A DNA stretch of 46,776 bases from Actinomadura logoneensis (lineage in GTDB: Bacteria > Actinomycetota > Actinomycetes > Streptosporangiales > Streptosporangiaceae), in assembly GCF_003428695.1 (NCBI RefSeq), contig NZ_QURH01000215.1, positions 1-46,776 of the forward strand. The letters run 5' to 3'. The notes under the pieces are model-generated. The model searched no databases and was not told where the DNA came from. It saw only the letters and a program-made list of their open reading frames with translations. Every line of letters begins with the position of its first letter. The first letter of the stretch is position 1. Made by a program: the position numbers and the translations under genes. Of the stretch, positions 7,252-17,479 are shown in pieces.

Positions 7252-8262
7252 TCAGCTGGACGCTCGGACGACCAGGTGCGGGGGGAGGATGACGACCGGC
7301 TCGGCGGGCGGCTCGCCGTTGATCCGGGCCAGCAGCAGCCGCGTCATCTCGCGGCCCATCTCCTCGGCCGACTGGTGCACGGTGGTGAGCGGCGGGTCGG
7401 CGAGCACCGCAGCCGGCGAGTCCTCGAACCCGACCACCGCGACGTCGGCCGGGACGGACCGCCCGTGCCGCCGCAGCACCCGCATCGCGCCGAGCGCCAT
7501 CGGGTCGTCCGCCGCGAAGATCGCGTCCAGGGCGGGGTCGAGCGCCAGCAGCTCCTCGGCCGCCGCGATCCCGCTGGCCTCGCTGAAGTCGCCGTGCACG
7601 ACCAGCTCGGGCAGCCCGGCCTCGGCGAGCGCGGCGCGGTAGCCGGTCAGCCGGTCGATGCCGACGCCCATGTCCTGCGGCCCGGCGATGGTGGCGATGC
7701 GGCGGCGGCCCCGGCCGACCAGGTGCTCCACGGCCTGCCGGGCGCCGCTGCGGTTGTCGACGTCCACGTACGACACCGGCTCGATGCCGGGCGGACGGCC
7801 GCCGAGGACGGTCGGCACGCCGCTCGCCTCCAGCCGTCCGGGCAGCGGGTCCTCGGCGTGCAGGGAGGTGAGCAGCACGCCGTCCACGTGCTGCGGGGTG
7901 AGGTACTGCTCCAGCCGCTCGTACTCGGCGGGGGAGCGGGCGAGGGCGAGCAGCAGCTGCAGGCCGGTCTCGTTCAGCGCCGCGCTGACCCCGCGGATCA
8001 TCCCGGCGAAGAACGGCTCGTCGAACAGCCGCAGCTCGGACTCGGCGACGACCAGCGCGACCGTCTCGGTCCGCCGGGTGACCAGGGCGCGGGCGGCCCG
8101 GTTCGGGACGTACCCCAGCTCCTCGATCGCGGCGAGCACCGCGTCCCGGGCCCGCGGGCTCACCCGCGGCGAGCCGTTGACCACCCGGGACACCGTGCCC
8201 CGGCCGACCCCGGCCAGGGCCGCGACCTCCTCCAGGGTGGGGCGTGTTCCCCGTCCGGCCAT
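7252..8262 (-). CDS. cebR: LacI-family cellobiose operon repressor CebR
   Basis: A 336-residue LacI/GalR regulator with N-terminal helix-turn-helix (TLEEVAALAGVGRGTVSRVVNGSPRVSPRARDAVL) and hinge helix YVPNRAARALVTRRT, then a periplasmic-binding-like effector domain. The recognition helix GRGTVSRVVNGSPRV and the following text resemble CebR of streptomycetes, which releases its operator on binding cello-oligosaccharides. It is the last gene of the ceb operon, 25 bp after bglC, with a GGGAGGG ribosome site. Its likely target is the perfect palindrome at 12833-12848, so the repressor would control its own transcription. Confidence 0.88.
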   Translation of the reverse strand: MAGRGTRPTLEEVAALAGVGRGTVSRVVNGSPRVSPRARDAVLAAIEELGYVPNRAARALVTRRTETVALVVAESELRLFDEPFFAGMIRGVSAALNETGLQLLLALARSPAEYERLEQYLTPQHVDGVLLTSLHAEDPLPGRLEASGVPTVLGGRPPGIEPVSYVDVDNRSGARQAVEHLVGRGRRRIATIAGPQDMGVGIDRLTGYRAALAEAGLPELVVHGDFSEASGIAAAEELLALDPALDAIFAADDPMALGAMRVLRRHGRSVPADVAVVGFEDSPAAVLADPPLTTVHQSAEEMGREMTRLLLARINGEPPAEPVVILPPHLVVRASS

Positions 8263-8287
8263 CCCGCCCGCCCTCCCGTTCGCCCTG

Positions 8288-9667
8288 CTACCCGCGCTCC
8301 GTGAGCCCGCCCCGGCGGATCACCTCCGCGTACCAGCGCGCGCTGTCCTTGGGCGCCCGGCGCAACGTGGCGTAGTCGACGTGAACCAGCCCGAAGCGCC
8401 GGGAGTACCCCCACGCCCACTCGAAATTATCCAGCAGCGACCACGTGAAGTAGCCGCGAAGCGGGACGCCCGCGGCGATCGCGTCGTGGCAGGCGCGCAG
8501 ATGGCCGTCGAGGTACTCGATCCGCCCGGCGTCGTGGACCGTTCCGTTGGACGGTTCCTCCTGGTAGCCCGCGCCGTTCTCGGTGACGCACAGGTCCACC
8601 GCCGGGTACTCCCGGTGCAGCCTGACCAGCACCTCCGTCAGCCCGGACGGGTCGATCTCCCAGCCCATCCCGGTGACCGGCCGTCCGGTGGACGGGAACC
8701 GCACGTGCCCGCTGCCGACCCACGGCGAGTGCTCGGCGAACGGCGACGACGCCGCCTGCGGCGCCGAGTCGGGGTCGCCGCTCACGGTGTGCCGCGAGTA
8801 GTAGTTGATGCCGAGGTGCTCGATCGGCTGGTTGATGATCGTCAGGTCGGCCTCCGAGGGCGCGAACCCGAACCGCTCCACGTCGGCGAGCACGTCCCAC
8901 GGGTAGCGGCCGAGCAGCAGCGGATCGAGGAAGAACCGGTTCTGCAGGCCGTCCACGCGGCGCGCGGCGTCCACGTCGGCCTCCGCGTCGGACGCGGGGG
9001 AGACGGCGTACAGGTTCACCGCCGCGCCGAACCGGTTGTCCGGCCGCTGCGCCCGCATCGCCTGGACGGCCAGCCCGTGCCCGAGCATCAGGTGGTGCGC
9101 CGCGTGCAGCGCGGCGGCGGGTTCGCGGCGTCCGGGCGCGTGGTCGCCGGAGGCGTACCCGAGGAACGCCGCGCACCACGGCTCGTTCACCGTCAGCCAG
9201 TTCCGCACCCGGTCGCCGAGGACGTCGTGCACCCCGGCGGCGTAGTCGGCGAACCGGTACGCGGTGTCGCGCTCGGGCCAGCCGCCCGCGTCCTCCAGCT
9301 CCTGCGGGAGGTCCCAGTGGTACAGCGTCGGCCAGGGCTCGATCCCCGCCTCCAGCAGCGCGTCCACCAGCCGGTCGTAGAACGCCAGCCCCCGCGCGCC
9401 GGACGCGTGGGCGCGCGGCCACGCCACCGAGAACCGGTACGCCGTCAGCCCGAGGTCGCGCATGATCGCCACGTCCTCGCGGAACCGGTGGAAGTGGTCC
9501 ACCGCGACGTCGCCGGTGTCGCCGCCCAGCACCGTGCCGGGCCTGCGGACGAAGGTGTCCCAGATGGACGGCACCCGGCCGTCCTCCCGCGTGGCGCCCT
9601 CGACCTGGTACGCGGCCGTGGCCGCGCCCCACCGGAACCCGTCCGGGAAGTTCGCGGTCCCGTTCAT
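8288..9667 (-). CDS. bglC: GH1 beta-glucosidase BglC
   Basis: A 459-residue glycoside hydrolase family 1 enzyme with no signal peptide, so it should hydrolyse imported cellobiose in the cytoplasm. The N-terminal FPDGFRWGAATAAYQVEGA is a GH1 signature. Acid/base Glu162 lies in LTVNEPW and nucleophile Glu363 in VTENGAG; the aglycone-site tryptophans in WSLLDNFEWAWGY are present. The ATG overlaps the stop of cebG (ATGA). Position and family match bglC of the Streptomyces ceb locus. Confidence 0.93.
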   Translation of the reverse strand: MNGTANFPDGFRWGAATAAYQVEGATREDGRVPSIWDTFVRRPGTVLGGDTGDVAVDHFHRFREDVAIMRDLGLTAYRFSVAWPRAHASGARGLAFYDRLVDALLEAGIEPWPTLYHWDLPQELEDAGGWPERDTAYRFADYAAGVHDVLGDRVRNWLTVNEPWCAAFLGYASGDHAPGRREPAAALHAAHHLMLGHGLAVQAMRAQRPDNRFGAAVNLYAVSPASDAEADVDAARRVDGLQNRFFLDPLLLGRYPWDVLADVERFGFAPSEADLTIINQPIEHLGINYYSRHTVSGDPDSAPQAASSPFAEHSPWVGSGHVRFPSTGRPVTGMGWEIDPSGLTEVLVRLHREYPAVDLCVTENGAGYQEEPSNGTVHDAGRIEYLDGHLRACHDAIAAGVPLRGYFTWSLLDNFEWAWGYSRRFGLVHVDYATLRRAPKDSARWYAEVIRRGGLTERG

Positions 9668-10545
9668 GCCTTGATCGCGCCTTCCATGATCCCTCCGATG
9701 ATCTGGCGGCCGAACGCCACGAAGACCACCAGCAGCGGCAGCACCGCCACCGACGTGCCGGCGAACATCAGCGTGTAGTCGTTGAAGTGGGCGTTGGCCA
9801 GGTTGTTGATGGACAGCTGGACGGTCGGGTTCTCCGGGGTGAGCACCGCCAGCGGCCACATGAATTCGTTCCAGGTCTGCATGAAGGTGAACAGGCCGAG
9901 CACGCCGGCCGCCGGGCGCAGCGCCGGCAGGACGACCCGCCAGTACACGCCGAAGGTGGTGCAGCCGTCCACGCGGGCGGCCTCGACCAGCTCGTCCGGG
10001 ACGGCCTGGTCGGCGTACTGCCGCATCATGAACACCCCGAACCCGGTGACCAGGAACGGGACGACCACCGCCTGCAGGTGGTTCTGCCAGCCCAGCCTCA
10101 CCATGATCATGTAGAGCGGGATGATCCCCATCTGCACCGGGATCATCATCGTCGCCACGATCGTGAGCAGCAGCGCGTTGCGGCCGCGGAAGCGCAGCTT
10201 GGCGAACGCGAACCCGGCCAGCGAGGCGAAGAAGACGGTCGAGACCGTCACGCAGGACGACACGAGCACCGAGTTGAGCAGGCCCCGGGCGAAGTAGGCG
10301 TCCGGGTTGTCGAACAGCCGGTTCACGTTGGAGCCGAGATGCCCGCCCGGCAGCACCGGCGGCGGGACGTCCGCGACGACGTCGTTGGTGCGCGTCGCCA
10401 CCACGAACATCCAGTAGATGGGGGCCACCGACAGCGCCACCGCGGCGAGCAGCGTCAGGTACGTCAGCGGGCTGGCGTCCCAGAGGCCGTGCAGCCGCCG
10501 CGCGGTCGTGCGCGCGGGCCGGGACAGGGGAGCGGGGATCGTCAT
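9664..10545 (-). CDS. cebG: Cellobiose ABC permease CebG
   Basis: A 293-residue MalG-type permease with about six membrane segments. The EAA loop reads ELVEAARVDGCTTFGVYWRVVLPALRP, where the shared ATPase docks. Starts at ATG 10545 overlapping the cebF stop, with GGGAGG 6 nt upstream, so it is translationally coupled. Together with CebF it forms the channel for cellobiose/cellotriose delivered by CebE. Substrate is inferred from the operon and the CebR box. Confidence 0.9.
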   Translation of the reverse strand: MTIPAPLSRPARTTARRLHGLWDASPLTYLTLLAAVALSVAPIYWMFVVATRTNDVVADVPPPVLPGGHLGSNVNRLFDNPDAYFARGLLNSVLVSSCVTVSTVFFASLAGFAFAKLRFRGRNALLLTIVATMMIPVQMGIIPLYMIMVRLGWQNHLQAVVVPFLVTGFGVFMMRQYADQAVPDELVEAARVDGCTTFGVYWRVVLPALRPAAGVLGLFTFMQTWNEFMWPLAVLTPENPTVQLSINNLANAHFNDYTLMFAGTSVAVLPLLVVFVAFGRQIIGGIMEGAIKA

Positions 10546-11507
10546 CGGGTGCCTCCCGCACGCCGGATGAACAGGAAGTTCAGCAGGGAGAACACGATGA
10601 TGAGCAGGAACAGCACCCAGGCGATCGCCGCGCCGTAGCCGTACCGGTCGTGCCCGAACGCGTTGTCGTACATGTAGAGCGTCAGCGTCTGGAACTGGTG
10701 CGTGGCCCCGCCGTCCATTCTGTTGGCCGTGTCGTTGGCGAACAGCACCGGCTCGGTGAACAGCTGCAGCCCGCCGATGGTGGAGATGATCACCGTGAAC
10801 AGGATCGTCGGGCGCAGCAGCGGCACGGTGATCTGCCAGAACTGCCGCATCCGGGACGCGCCGTCGATCGCGGCGGCCTCGTACAGGTCCTTCGGGATCG
10901 CCTGCATCGCGGCCAGGAAGATCAGCGCGTTGTAGCCCGTCCAGCGCCAGTCGACCATCACCGAGATCGCCGTCCACGACCAGAGGCGGTTCGTGTGCCA
11001 CTCGATGTCGGTGTGCAGGATCCAGTTGATGAAGCCGTAGTGCGTGTCGAACAACTGGCCGAACACGATCGCGACCGCCGCCATCGAGGTGATCAGCGGC
11101 GCGACCACCCCGATCCGGAAGACCGTCGCGGCCCGCATCCGCCGGTTCAGCGTGTTGGCGAGCAGCAGCGCCAGCAGGAGCTGCGGGACGGTCGAGAGCA
11201 CGAAGATCCCGAGCGTGTTCACCAGCGCGTGCCAGAACTGGTCGTCGCCGAACAGGTAGCCGTAGTTGCCGAACCCCGCCCACTCGCGCGTCCCGGACGC
11301 CAGCCCCCAGTCGTGCAGCGAGACCCACAGCGTGTAGACGAGCGGGTAGCCGCCGAAGACGAGGAAGACGACGAAGAACGGCGCGACGAACGCGTAGGGG
11401 CTGGCCTTGAGGTCGAGCCGGGCGAGCAGCGCCCGCCGGCGCTCGGCGCGGGGCGTCCCGCCCGCCCGGTCCACCGGGCGCGCGGGACGCGTGTCCACAC
11501 TGGTCAT
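10542..11507 (-). CDS. cebF: Cellobiose ABC permease CebF
   Basis: A 321-residue MalF-type permease with an Arg-rich cytoplasmic N-terminus (about 30 residues), about six membrane segments and the EAA motif DLYEAAAIDGASRMRQFWQITVPLLRP. The ATG overlaps the cebE stop and the gene overlaps cebG by 4 bp, so the operon is read as a coupled unit. Confidence 0.9.
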   Translation of the reverse strand: MTSVDTRPARPVDRAGGTPRAERRRALLARLDLKASPYAFVAPFFVVFLVFGGYPLVYTLWVSLHDWGLASGTREWAGFGNYGYLFGDDQFWHALVNTLGIFVLSTVPQLLLALLLANTLNRRMRAATVFRIGVVAPLITSMAAVAIVFGQLFDTHYGFINWILHTDIEWHTNRLWSWTAISVMVDWRWTGYNALIFLAAMQAIPKDLYEAAAIDGASRMRQFWQITVPLLRPTILFTVIISTIGGLQLFTEPVLFANDTANRMDGGATHQFQTLTLYMYDNAFGHDRYGYGAAIAWVLFLLIIVFSLLNFLFIRRAGGTR

Positions 11508-12799
11508 CTGGCGGCCTTCTTGGCCGCCTCGACGGCCTTCCCCCAGGCTTCCTCGGGCTTGACATGGCCCTGGCCGACCGCGATCAGGACGTTCTCCACG
11601 GCCTGCCGGACGTCCTCGTTCTTCGGCCCGAGGTGGACGGGCTTCACCGAGGCCACGAGCTGTCCGAAGATCTTCCCGGTGGGCGCGCCGCTGAAGTAGT
11701 CGTTGGACGCGCCGGACACCGCCGGGTCCTGCTCGGCCTTGACGTTGGACGGGAAGGTGTCCTTGTCCTTGAACGCGCCGACCTGGCTCTGCGCGCTCGT
11801 CAGGTACTGGGCCAGCTCGGCGGCGGCCTTCTGGTGCTTGCTCTGCTTCGGCACGGCCAGCCACGACCCGCCCCAGTAGCCCGAGCCGCCCGGGGTGGTC
11901 GCGACGTCCCACTTGCCCTTGCCGAAATCGCCGGAGAACTGCTTGATGCCGCCGAGCATCCAGGACGGGCAGGGCACGGTCGCGAACGTGTCGCGCTTCA
12001 GCGCCGTCTGCCACGGCGGCGTGAAGATCGACATGTCCGCCGTCATCTTGTTCTGCTCGAACTTCAGCGCGGTGTCGAACGCCTGCTTCACGGCGGGGTT
12101 CGTGTCGAAGACGAACTTGTCGTCCTTGTCGAAGAAGCTGTAGCCGGGGCCGCTGCCCGCGTTCTGCAGGACGGTCGCGCGCAGCACGGCGGTCGGGCCG
12201 TCCAGCCACTTGGCGCCGGACACCTTGCCCTGGAACTTCTGCCCGGTCGCGAGGAACTGGTCCCAGGTGGGCCAGAGCTTGGCGACCTCGTCGCGCTCGG
12301 TGGGCAGCCCGGCCTTCTTGAACAGGTCCTTGCGGTAGCACATGGCGAGCGGGCCGACGTCGGTGCCGAGGCCGACGAGCTGGCTTCCGTCCGGGCTGAG
12401 GCCGAGCTGCCACTTCCACGGCAGGAAGTCGGACTGCATCGAGCGCGCGCCGTAGTCGAAGAGGTTGACGAACTTGGTGCGCTGCTGCATGTAGGTGGGC
12501 AGGATGCCCTCCTCCAGCGCGACCACGTCGCCCGCCCCGCTGCCGGTCGCGATCCACTGCTGGAGCCGCGGCTTGTAGTCGTCCAGCGAGGACACCTTGC
12601 GCTGCTTGACCGTGACGCCCGGGTGCGACTGCTCGAACCCCTTGTACAGCGTCTCGTAGCCGAACTCGCCGAACACGTCGACGGTCAGCGTGAAGTTCTT
12701 GTCGGACTTGGAGTCGCCTCCGCCTCCGCCTCCGCATGCCGCCGCGAGTACGCCGGCGGCTGCCAGCACAGCCGCGGTCCTCAGCCGGTAACCCCTCAT
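11504..12799 (-). CDS. cebE: Cello-oligosaccharide-binding lipoprotein CebE
   Basis: A 431-residue extracellular solute-binding protein (family 1). The N-terminus MRGYRLRTAAVLAAAGVLAA ends in a lipobox with Cys22 followed by a Gly-rich tether, so it is a membrane-anchored lipoprotein. The mature domain has many Trp residues (WKWQL, WPTWDQ, GYWGGSWLAV) as in sugar-binding proteins. First gene of the ceb operon; GAGAGGG precedes the ATG. Regulation by the palindrome at 12833-12848, 34 bp upstream, is likely. Confidence 0.9.
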   Translation of the reverse strand: MRGYRLRTAAVLAAAGVLAAACGGGGGGDSKSDKNFTLTVDVFGEFGYETLYKGFEQSHPGVTVKQRKVSSLDDYKPRLQQWIATGSGAGDVVALEEGILPTYMQQRTKFVNLFDYGARSMQSDFLPWKWQLGLSPDGSQLVGLGTDVGPLAMCYRKDLFKKAGLPTERDEVAKLWPTWDQFLATGQKFQGKVSGAKWLDGPTAVLRATVLQNAGSGPGYSFFDKDDKFVFDTNPAVKQAFDTALKFEQNKMTADMSIFTPPWQTALKRDTFATVPCPSWMLGGIKQFSGDFGKGKWDVATTPGGSGYWGGSWLAVPKQSKHQKAAAELAQYLTSAQSQVGAFKDKDTFPSNVKAEQDPAVSGASNDYFSGAPTGKIFGQLVASVKPVHLGPKNEDVRQAVENVLIAVGQGHVKPEEAWGKAVEAAKKAAR

Positions 12800-12832
12800 C
12801 GCGGGTCCCTCTCGTCTGTCGTGGGTGGGAGT

Positions 12833-12848
12833 GTGGGAGCGCTCCCAC
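12833..12848. promoter_or_regulatory. CebR operator (perfect LacI-type palindrome)
   Basis: A perfect 16-bp palindrome containing TGGGAGCGCTCCCA, identical to the CebR box I know from Streptomyces cellobiose operons. It sits 34-49 bp before the cebE start, where a repressor would block transcription. Confidence 0.92.
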
Positions 12849-12906
12849 GAAGCAAAGAACGTGACCCCGCTCACTGTCAATGCTCGCAATCCAACCGTTA
12901 CCAAGG

Positions 12907-12940
12907 CGAACGCCCCGATCAGGGTAGATCGGGGCGTTCG
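12907..12940 (-). terminator. Terminator of the alpha-glucoside operon
   Basis: Perfect 14-bp stem (12907-12920 with 12927-12940), 6-nt loop, 27 bp past the stop of the LacI gene at 12967. It isolates the second sugar operon from the ceb promoter. Confidence 0.85.
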
Positions 12941-12966
12941 GCGGGCGTCGCGAGGACGTCCGCCCC

Positions 12967-14043
12967 TCAGTTGACCAGGTGTTCGGGCCCCGGGTGTTCC
13001 GCGGCGCGCGGCAGCGGGGCGGCCGGCACCGGAGCGGGCGCGGTCGAGCGGCGGACGACCAGCTCGGGCCGGTAGAGCAGTTCGGTGCGCGGCGGACGGC
13101 CGCCGCCGACCTCCTCCAGCACCGTGCTCACCGCGGCCAGCGCCATCTCCCGCACCGACTGCCGGATCGTGGTGAGCGGCGGGTCCAGGTACGCGGTGAG
13201 CGGCGAGTCGTCGAAGCCGACGACCGACACGTCCTCCGGCACCCGCAGCCCGCGCTGCCGGGCGGCCCGGATCGCGCCGAGCGCCATGATGTCGTTGCCG
13301 CAGCAGATCGCCGTGCAGCCGCGGTCGAGCAGCTTCTGCGCGGCGGCCTGCCCGCCCTCGACCGTGTACATCGTGTTCACGACCAGCCCCCCGGTGTCGG
13401 CGGACGGCCCGAGCAGTGTCTCCAGCCCGCGCCGGAACCCCTCGGTCTTGCGCCGGGTCGGGACGTACACGTCCTGCCCGATCGCCAGGCCGATCCGCCG
13501 GTGCCCGAGCGAGCCCAGGTGCGCGACGGCCGCCTCCAGCGACGCGACGTCGTCGTTGGAGACGAACGGCGCGTCGATGTCCGGCCGGTAGCCGTTGACC
13601 AGCACGATCGGCAGGCCCTGCTCGGTCAGCCGGGTGTACCGGGCCCGGTCGGAGTTGGCGTTGGCGTGCAGGCCGTTGACGAAGATGACGCCCGCGACGC
13701 CGCGTTCCAGCAGCATCTCCAGGTAGTCGTCCTCGGCGACGCCGCCGGGGGTCTGCGAGCACAGCACCGCCATGTAGCCGTGCCGCGCCAGCGCGCTCTC
13801 GATCACCTCGGCGAACGCCGGGAAGATCGGGTTGGTCAGCTCCGGGATGATCAGGCCGATCAGCCCGGCGCGCTGCTGCCGCAGCCGCGCCGGCCGCTCG
13901 TACCCGAGCACGTCCAGCGCGGCGAGCACCGCCTGCCGGGTCGCCGCCGACACGCCGGGGCGGCCGTTGAGGACGCGGCTGACCGTCGCCTCGCTGACCC
14001 CCGCGTGCCCGGCGATGTCGGCCAACCGCGTCGTCATGGCCAC
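12967..14043 (-). CDS. LacI-family regulator of the alpha-glucoside operon
   Basis: A 358-residue LacI/GalR protein. GTG 14043 has GGAGG 7 nt upstream; ATG 14037 is the alternative. Helix-turn-helix TTRLADIAGHAGVSEATVSRVLNGRPGVSAATRQ, hinge YERPARLRQQRAGLIGLIIPELTNPIF, then the sugar-binding domain; a Pro/Ala-rich tail of about 25 residues is poorly conserved in the family. It follows the GH13 gene by 4 bp, so it is cotranscribed, and resembles MalR/AglR-type repressors. The probable operator is the 21-bp palindrome at 18883-18903 before the first gene. Effector sugar unknown. Confidence 0.85.
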   Translation of the reverse strand: MAMTTRLADIAGHAGVSEATVSRVLNGRPGVSAATRQAVLAALDVLGYERPARLRQQRAGLIGLIIPELTNPIFPAFAEVIESALARHGYMAVLCSQTPGGVAEDDYLEMLLERGVAGVIFVNGLHANANSDRARYTRLTEQGLPIVLVNGYRPDIDAPFVSNDDVASLEAAVAHLGSLGHRRIGLAIGQDVYVPTRRKTEGFRRGLETLLGPSADTGGLVVNTMYTVEGGQAAAQKLLDRGCTAICCGNDIMALGAIRAARQRGLRVPEDVSVVGFDDSPLTAYLDPPLTTIRQSVREMALAAVSTVLEEVGGGRPPRTELLYRPELVVRRSTAPAPVPAAPLPRAAEHPGPEHLVN

Positions 14044-14047
14044 GAAA

Positions 14048-15631
<1,584 letters not shown>

Positions 15632-15659
15632 GGCATCCTTTCGGTCGCGTCGCGCCGGG

Positions 15660-16475
15660 TCACTTGACGCTGCCGGCCGTGAGGCCCGCGACGATCCGGC
15701 GCTGGAAGACGAGCACGACGATGATGAGCGGGACGGTCACGATCACGCCCGCCGCCATCTGCGTGCCGAACGGCTGGTCGAAGCCCGACACGCCGGTGAA
15801 CTTGGAGATCGCGACCGTCGCGGTCTGCATCTCCTTGCGGTTGACCATCGACAGCGCGATGAGGAACTCGTTCCACGCCGCGATGAAGGTCAGGATCGCG
15901 GTGGTGAACACGCCGGGCGCGGCCAGCGGCACGATGATCTTACGGAACGCCTGGCCGCGGGTGCAGCCGTCCACCATCGCGGCCTGCTCCAGCTCGAACG
16001 GGAGCTGCCGGAAGAACGCGGTGAGCAGCCACACCGACAGCGGCAGCGCGAAGCCGAGGCTCGGCACGATCATCGCCTGGTAGGTGTTGATCCAGCCGAT
16101 GTCGGTGAACAGCTTCAGCAGCGGGACGAGCTGGGAGACGCCGGGGAACATCGTGGTCCCGATGACCAGGCCCAGCACGGCGTTCTTGAACCGGAAGTCC
16201 AGCCGCGCCAGCGCGTAGGCCGTGAACACCCCCACGACCAGCGTGAACACCGTGGTGACCCCGGCGACGACGATGCTGTTCAGCAGCGCCCGGCCGAAGT
16301 CGTTGTGGCCGCCGAACACCGCGCGGAAGTTCTCGGTCGAGACCGGCGACGGCACCGGCGAGTTGTCGAACTGGTCCTGGGGGCGCCGCAGCGCCGAGGC
16401 GACCATCCAGTAGAACGGCGCCAGGCAGTAGACCGCGACGGCGGCCAGGCCCAGGTAGGAGAGGGCGCGCTTCAC
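15660..16475 (-). CDS. Sugar ABC permease, MalG/SugB type
   Basis: A 271-residue permease with about six membrane segments and the EAA loop ELEQAAMVDGCTRGQAFRKIIVPLAAP. Starts at GTG 16475 overlapping the stop of the partner permease (GTGA). The text around GTTMFPGVSQLVPLL and AWNEFLIALSM is like permeases of AglG/SugB alpha-glucoside or trehalose importers. Confidence 0.88.
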   Translation of the reverse strand: MKRALSYLGLAAVAVYCLAPFYWMVASALRRPQDQFDNSPVPSPVSTENFRAVFGGHNDFGRALLNSIVVAGVTTVFTLVVGVFTAYALARLDFRFKNAVLGLVIGTTMFPGVSQLVPLLKLFTDIGWINTYQAMIVPSLGFALPLSVWLLTAFFRQLPFELEQAAMVDGCTRGQAFRKIIVPLAAPGVFTTAILTFIAAWNEFLIALSMVNRKEMQTATVAISKFTGVSGFDQPFGTQMAAGVIVTVPLIIVVLVFQRRIVAGLTAGSVK

Positions 16476-17479
16476 CGCTTCGCCGCCTTTCGCGTCCGCC
16501 GGGCCTCGCCGATGATGTCGGCGCCGAGGAGCTTGACGAACAGGTAGGCGATGAGCGCGATGTAGGCGAACAGGATGGTCGCGTACGCCGCGGCCGAGCC
16601 GTACCGCAGGTTCGTCGCCTCGAACCAGGCGAGCATGGTCAGGGTCTCCACCGACTTCTGGTTGACGCCGACGAGGACGGCCGGCAGGTCGAACATGCGC
16701 AGCACGTCCAGCATCCGGAACAGCACCGCGACCAGCAGCGCCGGCTTGATCAGAGGCAGCGTGACGTAGACGAACCGCTGCCACACGCTCGCGCCGTCCA
16801 CCCTGGCGGCCTCGTGCACCTCGCGCGGGATCATCTGGAGCCCGGCGAGCACGAGCAGGCCGATGAACGGGGACGTCTTCCACACCTCGGCGATGATCAC
16901 CGCGAGCTTGGCGGGGAACCCGTCGGCCGTCCACAGCACCTGGTGGCCGATGACGGCGTTGGCGGCGCCGTCGGCCTGGAAGATCCAGCGCCACAGCAGT
17001 CCGGAGATCGCAGTGGGGATCGCCCACGGGACCAGGATGCTGGCGCGGACGAGCGCCCGGCCGCGGAACGCCTGCTGCATGATCAGCGCCATGCCGACAC
17101 CGATCAGGGTCTCCAGGGCGACCGTGGTGAGGGTGAAGAACGTGGTGTTGGTGAAGGCGTTCCAGAACGCGTCGGCGCGGTCGCCCTCGAAGATGGACGT
17201 GTAGTTGTCCAGCCCCACGAACCTGTTGCCCTGGACGACGAAGCCGTCGGCGTCCAGGCCGCTGCCGCGCGCGTACAGCGACTCGCGCAGCCCGGCGAGC
17301 ACCGGGTAGCCGACGACCAGCGCCAGCACCAGCAGGGTCGGGGAGAGCAGGAGCGCGGCCATCCGCCGCTCCCCGCGCCGCGCGCCGCCGGAGCGGCGCG
17401 GGCGCGAGGAGTCGGCGGCGGCGCGCCGGGAGACTCCGCTCACTTCAGAGCTCACAGCACGGCTCACAGGCTGGCTCAC
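16472..17479 (-). CDS. Sugar ABC permease, MalF/SugA type
   Basis: A 335-residue permease with a charged N-terminal tail of about 40 residues, about six membrane segments and the EAA motif EVHEAARVDGASVWQRFVYVTLPLIKP. GTG 17479 overlaps the stop of the binding-protein gene. Downstream in-frame GTGs exist in the tail (VSRAVSS, VSSEVSG, VSRRAAA), so the exact start is uncertain by up to 16 residues. Confidence 0.88.
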   Translation of the reverse strand: MSQPVSRAVSSEVSGVSRRAAADSSRPRRSGGARRGERRMAALLLSPTLLVLALVVGYPVLAGLRESLYARGSGLDADGFVVQGNRFVGLDNYTSIFEGDRADAFWNAFTNTTFFTLTTVALETLIGVGMALIMQQAFRGRALVRASILVPWAIPTAISGLLWRWIFQADGAANAVIGHQVLWTADGFPAKLAVIIAEVWKTSPFIGLLVLAGLQMIPREVHEAARVDGASVWQRFVYVTLPLIKPALLVAVLFRMLDVLRMFDLPAVLVGVNQKSVETLTMLAWFEATNLRYGSAAAYATILFAYIALIAYLFVKLLGADIIGEARRTRKAAKR